This document shows positions 34,986 through 42,486 of a stretch of 64,000 bases of DNA, one piece after another. The translations under genes and the position numbers were made by a program. Source of the stretch: Niabella pedocola (GTDB lineage Bacteria; Bacteroidota; Bacteroidia; Chitinophagales; Chitinophagaceae). Location of the stretch: contig NZ_JAJNEC010000005.1 in the NCBI RefSeq assembly GCF_021044425.1, forward strand, positions 124,001 through 188,000, in the 5' to 3' direction. Below the pieces are notes generated by a model. The model saw only the letters and a program-made list of their open reading frames with translations. It made no database searches and was not told where the DNA came from. Positions within the stretch are counted from its first letter, which is position 1. Each line of letters starts with the position of its first letter.

Positions 34986-36976
34986 TCATCCAACAGCCGG
35001 TCATCCACCAAATGCGGTTTTGTAACATTCAATAAGGGTGTACGTTGTAACTCCCGTTCCAGGGCTTCCAGCGCCTCCGGGTTGCGGGCCCATGCCCTGC
35101 GGGCGATGCCATTGTTTACATCAAAAAACAACATCGACTGCAGCTGCTGACCGGCCGTTTCCGTACCATCCAGCACCATCCCGAAGCCACCGTTGATCAC
35201 TTCTCCCCAGCCCACACCGCCGCCATTATGGATCGAAACCCAGGTAGCCCCGCGAAAGCTATCCCCGATTACGTTGTGGATAGCCATATCTGCAGTAAAG
35301 CGGCTTCCGTCATAAATATTGCTGGTTTCCCGGTAGGGAGAATCCGTGCCGCTTACATCATGGTGATCTCTTCCCAACACTACCGGAGCCGACAGGCGCC
35401 CATCCTTTACGGCCTCATTAAAGGCTTTTGCGATCCGGATCCTTCCAACAGCATCGGCATACAGGATCCGGGCCTGTGAACCCACTACCAGCATGTTCTT
35501 ACCCGCCTCCCGGATCCAGCGGATATTATCCTCTAATTGTTGCCCGATGCTTGCGGGGGCCTGTTCTTTTAATTCCATCATCACCTCCAGCGCCAGCTGG
35601 TCTGTAATCGCAAGTTCCTCCTCTTTTCCGGAAGTGCATACCCAACGGAACGGTCCAAAGCCATAGTCAAAGCAAAGCGGTCCCAGGATGTCCTGTACAT
35701 AGGAAGGATATTTAAACTGCGTTTCGCCGCCGGCAAACACATCCGCCCCCGCCCTGCCGGCCTCCAGCAAAAAGGCATTACCGTAGTCGAAGAAATAAGT
35801 ACCTCTCTCCGCATGCCGGCTAATGGCTTCCACCTGCCGGACCAGCGATACCTTTACGTGCTCCCGGAACTGTTCCGGGTCTTCCGCCATCATCCGGTTG
35901 GCGGCTTCAAAAGATAATCCCGCCGGGTAGTATCCGCCCGACCAGGGATTGTGCAATGAGGTTTGATCGCTCCCCACCGTTACAAAAATACCCTCGGTAT
36001 CAAACCGTTCCCACAGCTCTACGATGTTCCCGATATACGCCAGTGATACCACTTCTTTTTGCTCCATGGCAGTACGCGTACGTTGTACCAACGCATCCAG
36101 GTCTTCAAACAATGCATCCACCCAGCCCTGCTGATGCCGCTTGTACGCCGCAGCAGAATTAACTTCCGCACATACGGTTACACATCCTGCAATATTGCCG
36201 GCCTTGGGTTGTGCACCACTCATACCGCCCAAACCGGAGGTAAGAAAGAGCCGCCCGCTAAAATCCTGCGCCTGCCCTAACTGCCGGCGCAGAGCATTCA
36301 TCAGCGTAATGGTGGTACCATGCACAATACCCTGCGGACCGATGTACATATAGGAACCTGCCGTCATTTGACCGTACTGCGTTACACCCAGTGCATTGAA
36401 CCGCTCCCAGTCATCCGGCTTTGAATAGTTAGGAATCATCATCCCGTTGGTTACCACCACCCGTGGTGCGGCCGGTGCGGAAGGAAAAAGTCCCATCGGA
36501 TGTCCGCTGTACATATGCAGTGTTTGCTCCAGCGTCATTTGGGAAAGATATTGCATGGTTAGCCGGTATTGCGCCCAGTTCTGAAACACGGCACCATTGC
36601 CGCCATACGTGATCAGTTCCTGCGGATGCTGCGCCACCGCCGGGTCCAGGTTATTCTGGATCATCAGCATCAATGCTGCAGCCTGTTTTATCCTTGCCGG
36701 ATAGGCATCAATGGCGCGGGCATAAACCGGATGCTGCGGCATAAACCGGTACATATAAATACGCCCATAGGTCTGCAGCTCCTCCAGGAACTCAGCCGCC
36801 AGTTCCGCATGCCATGCCGCGGGGAAATAGCGCAATGCATTGCGAAGCGCCAGTTGTTGCTCCTCCCGGTTCAATATGGCCTTGCGTTTGGGCGCATGAC
36901 TGAATGCCGGGTCCGGCTGTTGATACGGCGGTAACAGATCCGGTATTCCTTGTTGTATTTCTTCCTGGAAGGTCAT
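34967..36976 (-). CDS. hutU: Urocanate hydratase
   Basis: An NAD-dependent hydratase (669 residues) converting urocanate to imidazolonepropionate. It is about 110 residues longer than the Pseudomonas/Bacillus enzyme and has the length of the eukaryote-like form common in Bacteroidota. The active-site Cys447 lies in FGPFRWVCTSGK. The NAD-binding region includes TSGLGGMSGAQPKAG, and RDHHDVSGTDSPYRET and HNGGGVGWGEV are the conserved late motifs. It sits between hutI and hutG; the spacers on both sides carry heptamer arrays, and the one downstream supplies the final codons. Confidence 0.96.
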   Translation of the reverse strand: MTFQEEIQQGIPDLLPPYQQPDPAFSHAPKRKAILNREEQQLALRNALRYFPAAWHAELAAEFLEELQTYGRIYMYRFMPQHPVYARAIDAYPARIKQAAALMLMIQNNLDPAVAQHPQELITYGGNGAVFQNWAQYRLTMQYLSQMTLEQTLHMYSGHPMGLFPSAPAAPRVVVTNGMMIPNYSKPDDWERFNALGVTQYGQMTAGSYMYIGPQGIVHGTTITLMNALRRQLGQAQDFSGRLFLTSGLGGMSGAQPKAGNIAGCVTVCAEVNSAAAYKRHQQGWVDALFEDLDALVQRTRTAMEQKEVVSLAYIGNIVELWERFDTEGIFVTVGSDQTSLHNPWSGGYYPAGLSFEAANRMMAEDPEQFREHVKVSLVRQVEAISRHAERGTYFFDYGNAFLLEAGRAGADVFAGGETQFKYPSYVQDILGPLCFDYGFGPFRWVCTSGKEEELAITDQLALEVMMELKEQAPASIGQQLEDNIRWIREAGKNMLVVGSQARILYADAVGRIRIAKAFNEAVKDGRLSAPVVLGRDHHDVSGTDSPYRETSNIYDGSRFTADMAIHNVIGDSFRGATWVSIHNGGGVGWGEVINGGFGMVLDGTETAGQQLQSMLFFDVNNGIARRAWARNPEALEALERELQRTPLLNVTKPHLVDDRLLDDLKFQV

Positions 36977-36985
36977 TGGGGTAAT

Positions 36986-37076
36986 GAGATTTGAGATTTG
37001 AGATTTCAGATTTCAGATTTCAGATTCGAGATATGAGAGTTGAGATATGAGAATTGAGATATGAGAATTGAGATCA
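36986..37076. repeat. 7-bp register array, 13 units (GAGATTT/CAGATTT type)
   Basis: Thirteen heptamers follow without a slip: three GAGATTT, two CAGATTT, CAGATTC, GAGATAT, GAGAGTT, GAGATAT, GAGAATT, GAGATAT, GAGAATT, GAGATCA. It is the longest array in the window, in the hutI-hutU spacer 9 bp upstream of the hutU start. Confidence 0.93.
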
Positions 37077-37137
37077 GCCGGCTACCGGTTGACGGTATCC
37101 GGTTTTAATAGTTGCTTGCCTTTTGTTTTTCCACGGG

Positions 37138-37200
37138 CATTCAGCATTTAGAGTTTAGAATTTAAGATCTAGCATTTCAACGTTAATCCGTAAACGTTAA
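37138..37200. repeat. 7-bp register array, 9 units, overlapping the end of hutI
   Basis: CATTCAG, CATTTAG, AGTTTAG, AATTTAA, GATCTAG, CATTTCA, ACGTTAA, TCCGTAA, ACGTTAA. The last units run past the hutI stop codon (37183-37185) into its final codons. Confidence 0.8.
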
Positions 37201-38433
37201 ACGCGTTCCGTTCTTCCATACCTCCACCGGCTGCAGGCTCCCCTGGTGATAAGGAATTTCCTGGTAGCTTGCTGCATCATACACCACAAAATCGGCACAA
37301 TAACCCGGAGCCAGTACGCCCCGGTCCTTAAACCCAAGGGCCGCTGCCGCCCGGCAGGTAATGCCTGCCAGCAGCTCGGCATTGGTCAGCTTTTCAAAGG
37401 TTGCCAGTACCGAAGCCTGCAGCATCAGGTTGCCCATCGGTGCAGAACCCGGATTCCAGTCGGTAGCAATGGCCAGGCTGCAACCGGCATCCAGTAATTT
37501 ACGGGCCGGTGCAAATGGACAACCCAACCCTATCGAGGCGCCGGGCAGGGCCACAGCGGCTACATCCGAATGCGCCAGCAATGCAATTTCCTTCCCGGTG
37601 GAATGTTCCAGGTGATCTGCACTTTTGGCGCCTACGGCTACCGCCACCTCCGATCCTGAAGTCGTAAATTGATCTGCATGTACTGTGATATCAAAGCCCA
37701 TCGCTTTCACTTTTTTAAAGTAAGGCAGGATCTGTTCCGCGGAAAAGGCAGTTCGTTCTACAAAGGCATCCACCCGGTGCGCAAGTCGTTCGTTTTTTAT
37801 AACCGGCAACAACGCATTTACCATCAGCTCCAGGTAAGCTTCTGCTGACCCGTTAAAATCGGCCGGCAGCATATGCGCCGCCAGGCAGGTGCTCACCAGA
37901 TCCGCCTTTGTCATCCTGCGCGCTTTATCAATAGCCCGTAAACATTTTAGTTCTTCTGCTACATTCAGTCCATAACCACTTTTTACTTCAATGGTTGTGA
38001 TCCCTTGCCGTAACAGGGTATTGGCCCTTTGTGCCGTCAGTGCTGCCAACGCGTCTATTGTCAGTGCCCGGGTGGCTTTTACAGTGCTCCAGATCCCCCC
38101 GCCGCTTTCAGCAATCTCCAGGTAAGTACTGCCGCCATTCCGGAGTGCAAAGTCCGCAGCCCTGCTTCCACCAAATGCGATATGTGTGTGCATGTCGGTA
38201 AAGCCCGGCAATACCACACCCTTTACGGGTTGATCCATACTTATAACACCCGGCTTTACTGCCAGCGTTTCAAAATCATCCACGGCTTCGATCCGTCCTG
38301 CTTTCCAAAGAATACCGCCGTTCCGGATCACCCGGAGCGCGCTGTCTTTCAACGCGCCTTTTAACGGCAGCGCCTGCATGGTTACCAATTCCCGGAACGG
38401 ACCAGCCAGATGATATGATGTGTTGGAATGCAT
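37183..38433 (-). CDS. hutI: Imidazolonepropionase
   Basis: A metal-dependent amidohydrolase (416 residues) that opens imidazolonepropionate to N-formimidoyl-glutamate. The start is the ATG at 38433; a TTG at 38439 would overlap the hutH stop. Metal ligands His82 and His84 lie in FTDMHTHIAFGG. ITVHADQFTTSG and LAIATDWNPGSAPMGN hold the later ligands. The gap to hutH is only 2 bp, so these two are translationally close. The last six codons fall in a 7-bp register array. Confidence 0.95.
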   Translation of the reverse strand: MHSNTSYHLAGPFRELVTMQALPLKGALKDSALRVIRNGGILWKAGRIEAVDDFETLAVKPGVISMDQPVKGVVLPGFTDMHTHIAFGGSRAADFALRNGGSTYLEIAESGGGIWSTVKATRALTIDALAALTAQRANTLLRQGITTIEVKSGYGLNVAEELKCLRAIDKARRMTKADLVSTCLAAHMLPADFNGSAEAYLELMVNALLPVIKNERLAHRVDAFVERTAFSAEQILPYFKKVKAMGFDITVHADQFTTSGSEVAVAVGAKSADHLEHSTGKEIALLAHSDVAAVALPGASIGLGCPFAPARKLLDAGCSLAIATDWNPGSAPMGNLMLQASVLATFEKLTNAELLAGITCRAAAALGFKDRGVLAPGYCADFVVYDAASYQEIPYHQGSLQPVEVWKNGTRLTFTD

Positions 38434-38435
38434 GA

Positions 38436-40028
38436 TCAATACGTATCAAAAAGTTCTCCAAGTTCGGGGATATAGGGCAATTGATGTTCTTTGGAAACTT
38501 CACGGGCCAGCGCGATCAATGTGCCCGATTGCACCAGTGCCTGTGCCTGCTCCAGCCAGGGTGTGAATACCTGGTCGGTTTCCAGGTGCGGGATCACGCT
38601 TCTAACCTGCAGATGCAATTGTTCCACAATGCGCGTGGGCTTCAGCGGGGCATGAAAATCCAGGGCCTGGGCCGCACAAAGCAATTCTATCGCCTGGATC
38701 TTTTCCACGTTGCCGATTACCTGCAGCAGCTTCCTTCCGCTGATGGATCCCATACTCACATGATCTTCCTGTCCGAGCGAAGTAGGAATGCTATCGGCGC
38801 TGGCCGGAAAACACAGACTTTTATTTTCGCTGGCCAATGCAGCGGTGGTATATTGCAGGATCATAAAGCCGGAGTTGAGCCCGGTAGATCGCATGAGCAG
38901 TTTGGGAACGCCCGGCGTATCTCCCTCCAGCGAAAGATACACCCGCCGGTCGGCAATATTACCGATCTCCGCTACGGCCAGGCAGGCATAGTCCAGCGCC
39001 ATTGCCAGTGGCTGGCCATGAAAATTACCGCCGCTGATCGTAAGCGTTTCATCGATCAGGAGCGGGTTATCGGTAACCGCATTGATTTCGGTTTCCACCA
39101 GCTCCTTTAAATGCAGCCACGCCGTACGGGAAGCACCATGTACCTGCGGAATACAACGTAGTGAATAAGGATCCTGTACCCTTGAACAATGGGCATGCGC
39201 CTGCACGATCCCCGATCCGGCCAGCAGGTTATGAATGGTGGCCGCTACAAACTGGTTGCCTTTAAACGGACGCAGCGCATGCAGTTGCGGATAAAAAGGT
39301 TTTCCGGATGCGCTAAGGCCTTCCAGCATCAGTACCGCATTCAGGTCAGCCTGCATCAGCAACTGGTGAAAACGGGCCACACCGGTAACGGCATGTGCAG
39401 CGATAAATTGTGTGCCATTGATAAGAGCCAGTCCTTCTTTTGCACCCAGCTGCAACGGCTCCTGCTGCAACAGCTTCAATACCTCATCCGCCGGACGGAT
39501 TTCCTGTTGATAAAAAACCTTTCCCAAACCGATCAGGGGAAGAAAGAGGTGCGATAACGGCGCCAGATCCCCGGATGCGCCTACAGAACCCTGACTGGGA
39601 ACCACCGGTATCACCCCGGCTTCAATATGCCAGATGATCCGGTCGACGGTTTCCTCCCGGATCCCCGAAAATCCTTTGGCCAGTGCGTGTACTTTTAGTA
39701 CCAGCATGAGTATGGACAAAGCTTGCGGAATGGGATCTCCGATACCCACCGCATGACTCTTCAGGATATTCTCCTGAAGCCGGGCCGCATCTTCCCGGTT
39801 GATGGATGTGGTGCACAACGGACCAAAGCCGGTATTAATGCCGTAAACCACCTGCTCCGAAGCCACGATCTGCGCCACCAGGGCCGCACTCTTCCGGATC
39901 TGCTGCCGGCCTTTTTCAGACAGTACGCCCTTCACTGCACCACGCGCTATTGCCTGTGCACCGGAAATGGTTAAATGGTCCTCCCCATAGCGAAACGGTT
40001 GTGTATGTATTGTATTCATTGCGAACAT
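38436..40028 (-). CDS. hutH: Histidine ammonia-lyase
   Basis: The first enzyme of histidine degradation: it removes ammonia from L-histidine to give urocanate. The MIO cofactor precursor Ala-Ser-Gly is seen in GSVGASGDLAPLSH (about residues 151-153 from the ATG at 40028). YGINTGFGPLCTT, SGGNFHGQP and SLGQEDHVSMGSISGR are further family motifs. An ATG at 40019 is an alternative start; the frame also runs upstream to 40088 but without homology. Its length, about 530 residues, is normal. The gene heads the hutHIUG cluster and diverges from the LysR gene over 116 bp. Confidence 0.95.
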   Translation of the reverse strand: MFAMNTIHTQPFRYGEDHLTISGAQAIARGAVKGVLSEKGRQQIRKSAALVAQIVASEQVVYGINTGFGPLCTTSINREDAARLQENILKSHAVGIGDPIPQALSILMLVLKVHALAKGFSGIREETVDRIIWHIEAGVIPVVPSQGSVGASGDLAPLSHLFLPLIGLGKVFYQQEIRPADEVLKLLQQEPLQLGAKEGLALINGTQFIAAHAVTGVARFHQLLMQADLNAVLMLEGLSASGKPFYPQLHALRPFKGNQFVAATIHNLLAGSGIVQAHAHCSRVQDPYSLRCIPQVHGASRTAWLHLKELVETEINAVTDNPLLIDETLTISGGNFHGQPLAMALDYACLAVAEIGNIADRRVYLSLEGDTPGVPKLLMRSTGLNSGFMILQYTTAALASENKSLCFPASADSIPTSLGQEDHVSMGSISGRKLLQVIGNVEKIQAIELLCAAQALDFHAPLKPTRIVEQLHLQVRSVIPHLETDQVFTPWLEQAQALVQSGTLIALAREVSKEHQLPYIPELGELFDTY

Positions 40029-40120
40029 GCTTGTTATTGATGCCTTCCCACCTCCAGGCGGAGTGGCATACCCCTGTTTATAACTCAAAGGTATCCCGGA
40101 TTTATAATAACCAATAATAC

Positions 40121-40128
40121 TATCTTTA
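40121..40128 (+). promoter_or_regulatory. -7-like element TATCTTTA before the LysR gene
   Basis: TATCTTTA is one base from TAnnTTTG and lies 16 bp before the ATG at 40145. The surrounding hutH-lysR spacer is AT-rich, with TTAT/ATAA repeats that could include LysR boxes. No specific operator can be named. Confidence 0.35.
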
Positions 40129-40144
40129 TCAATAATTAATAACT

Positions 40145-41026
40145 ATGAGTTATCAGATAGAATTGCGGCATTTAACGTATTTCAATGTACTGGCGGAAGA
40201 ACTGCACTTCCGAAAGGCAGCAGAACGCTTGTTTATTTCCCAACCGGGTCTTACCCGCCAGATCCGTCAGCTGGAAACCCTGTTTGGTGCCTCGCTGTTT
40301 GAACGGGGTAAGCGTTTTGTAAAGCTAACCGATGCAGGGCGGTTCTTAAAGACCGAAACGGATATCCTGTTCAGTCAGCTGGATTATATCCGCGTACAGT
40401 TGAAAAAGATCGGGGAAGGCAAACGGGCGGCACTCCGCGTGGGCTTTATCGGCTCTGCTGCACAAACCGTAATACCGGATATCCTGTACCGCCTTAACCG
40501 GAAGCATCCGGATATTGATGTCAGTCTGAATGAGCTGCCCAACGATGCGCAGGTAACGGCACTGCTGGAAAACAAACTGGATTTCGGATTTGTACGCCAG
40601 CAACAGGCGCCGGCCGGCTTATCGCTACAAAAAATATCGGAAGAACCGTTCGCACTGGTGGTACCGGACAAACACCCGGTGCACACCAAAAACTTCCGGT
40701 CGCTGCGGCAATTTGAAAAGGAAAACTTCGTCCTTTTTGGCAGGGATTACAGCAATGATTATTATCAACTGGTGATGAGCATTTTCAGCGATTGCAATTT
40801 TATACCAAGGGTACACTATCAAACGGTCAATGCCCTTACCATTTTTAAACTGGTAGAGAAAGGTATGGGTGTAGCCATTGTTCCGGCATCCCTCAAAAAA
40901 GGGTATGATATTCCGGTACGGTTTATTGAGCTGAACCGGATACCCCAGCGCAGCCAGCTTTCACTCCTCTGGAACCCGGCCAGCCGCAATCCTGGTATCG
41001 GAGCCCTGCTGGAACTGGTCAGGTAA
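40145..41026 (+). CDS. LysR family transcriptional regulator, probable hut regulator
   Basis: A 293-residue LysR-type regulator. The winged HTH is at 6-65 (LRHLTYFNVLAEELHFRKAAERL, FISQPGLTRQIRQLE), followed by the linker helix and an effector-binding domain from ~92 (LRVGFIGSAAQTVIPDIL). It is read away from hutH with a 116-bp shared spacer, the classical arrangement for a LysR gene controlling its neighbour. Urocanate or histidine could be the effector, but this is inference. Many hut systems use HutC (GntR type) or HutP instead. Confidence 0.9.
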   Translation: MSYQIELRHLTYFNVLAEELHFRKAAERLFISQPGLTRQIRQLETLFGASLFERGKRFVKLTDAGRFLKTETDILFSQLDYIRVQLKKIGEGKRAALRVGFIGSAAQTVIPDILYRLNRKHPDIDVSLNELPNDAQVTALLENKLDFGFVRQQQAPAGLSLQKISEEPFALVVPDKHPVHTKNFRSLRQFEKENFVLFGRDYSNDYYQLVMSIFSDCNFIPRVHYQTVNALTIFKLVEKGMGVAIVPASLKKGYDIPVRFIELNRIPQRSQLSLLWNPASRNPGIGALLELVR

Positions 41027-41188
41027 ACAAGCCACATCCGGATATATCTGCCGCCGCGTAGCAACTGAAGCGGTGATGCCGCGTGTTTACCCGGGTCTTT
41101 CATTATCCGATACATTTTTTCGCCCACGCAGTTCGTATACAAACCCGCTTTATCTTTACCACTCATCTGTTTAAGACAACAGGCATAC

Positions 41189-41722
41189 ATGAAACCAATT
41201 GAACTGATTCATAAGATACAGGAGTTTGAAGCGCATGCGCACCAACGGACATTGAAGCGGAACGAGTTACTCCTTCCGAAAAACAATTGCGATACCCATA
41301 TCTATTTTGTAGAAAGCGGCACCATCCGGATGTTCGTGGAAGATGGGGATGCGGAACAAAACATCCGCTTCGGGTACCAGGGGGATATTGTGGTGTTTAT
41401 GGATGCTTTTTTTTCCGGGAAGCCCACTTCCTATACGATGCAGGCCCTGAAAAAAACAACGCTTACCGTGCTTACAAAAGCTGCGCTTGAACGGTTCCTG
41501 GAGCAGGAACCGGCCCATCTCCGGATCTGGCTGTCGCTGCTGGAAGCGCTGGTATTACAACTCCTGGAGCGGGAAAAAGATATTCTTACCACTACCCCAA
41601 CAGAACGCTATCACCGGCTGTTGCAGCGAAGTCCGCGGCTTTTCCAGGAGATCTCCAACAGGCATATTGCCAACTACCTGCGTATGAGCCCCGAAACCCT
41701 TTCGCGGCTCAAAAAACATTGA
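41189..41722 (+). CDS. Short Crp/Fnr family regulator
   Basis: 177 residues. A cyclic-nucleotide-binding-like beta-barrel at 15-110 (NNCDTHIYFVESGTIRMFVEDG, YQGDIVVFMDAFFSG) is followed by a dimerisation helix and a compact C-terminal HTH ending NRHIANYLRMSPETLSRLKKH. The HTH stops right after its recognition helix; the usual wing is missing, a form common in Bacteroidota. No iron-sulphur cysteines are present, so it is not an Fnr-type oxygen sensor. The DinB-like gene follows after 51 bp and could be its target. Confidence 0.88.
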   Translation: MKPIELIHKIQEFEAHAHQRTLKRNELLLPKNNCDTHIYFVESGTIRMFVEDGDAEQNIRFGYQGDIVVFMDAFFSGKPTSYTMQALKKTTLTVLTKAALERFLEQEPAHLRIWLSLLEALVLQLLEREKDILTTTPTERYHRLLQRSPRLFQEISNRHIANYLRMSPETLSRLKKH

Positions 41723-41773
41723 TATTTGTCAATGCTTTTTAAATTACGCCGGCGGAATTTTGTAAAAAAAAAG

Positions 41774-42322
41774 ATGACCATTCAATCACAACCCCTGCTG
41801 GATGCTTTAACCGGCCTTTCAAAAGAGCATATCCGTTTTGCAGAAACGCTGCACACGTTACCCGACGCCACCCTTACCAGAAGACCGGCGGCCGGGGGCT
41901 GGAATGTACTCGAGTGTATTGAGCATCTGAACCGGTACAGCGCATATTACCTGGGGGCCATTCAAACCTGCATCCGGAATGCCGGCTCCCGGCCCTCGGC
42001 TGTTTATAAACCGGGGTGGTTGGGCAATTATTTTTCCAAGGTCATTCATCCTGATACTTCGGCAAAAAAAATGAAAACGCCCCTGCCTATGAATGCACAG
42101 GATGCACCGCTCACCCGTTCGGTACTTACCGCATTTATCAGCAACCAGCAACAGTTAACCTGCTTACTGAAAGAGGCGCAGCAGGTCAATCTTGGAAAAG
42201 AGAAAACCGGGACCAGCATCTCCAAACTGATCCGTTTGAAACTGGGCGATACCTTACGCTTTGTTGTTTACCACAATGAGCGGCATACCCGCCAGGCCAG
42301 GAAGGCCCTGGCAGGTGCCTGA
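41774..42322 (+). CDS. DinB-like (DUF1569/DinB_2) family protein
   Basis: 182 residues from the ATG at 41774; starts at 41726 (TTG) and 41732 would add a basic head not typical of the family. It is a four-helix DinB/YfiT-like protein. Metal-ligand histidines are expected at H-x..., seen in WNVLECIEHLNRY (about 45-57) and VVYHNERHTRQARKAL near the end. Members are putative metal-dependent transferases or hydrolases, often thiol-linked. The activity is unknown. It lies downstream of the short Crp/Fnr regulator. Confidence 0.8.
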   Translation: MTIQSQPLLDALTGLSKEHIRFAETLHTLPDATLTRRPAAGGWNVLECIEHLNRYSAYYLGAIQTCIRNAGSRPSAVYKPGWLGNYFSKVIHPDTSAKKMKTPLPMNAQDAPLTRSVLTAFISNQQQLTCLLKEAQQVNLGKEKTGTSISKLIRLKLGDTLRFVVYHNERHTRQARKALAGA

Positions 42323-42324
42323 AC

Positions 42325-42410
42325 ACCCCGGTAATTATTGATTCAACTATTCCGGGGTAGCAGCGGATGGATCATTCTTCTCCCGGCGTCTCCTGAAAGG
42401 GACGCCGGGA
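42325..42410. terminator. Two hairpins between convergent genes
   Basis: ACCCCGG (42325-42331) pairs with CCGGGGT (42352-42358). TCCCGGCGTC (42381-42390) pairs perfectly with GACGCCGGGA (42401-42410) over 10 bp. The place between converging genes suits a bidirectional terminator, but there is no T-run on either strand. Confidence 0.45.
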
Positions 42411-42486
42411 ACAGAAAACTTCCGAAGTTGCACAACGCGGGGTTTGCTGCAAGAAGCTCCGTTAAAAAGACCTTAACCCGAGCATG

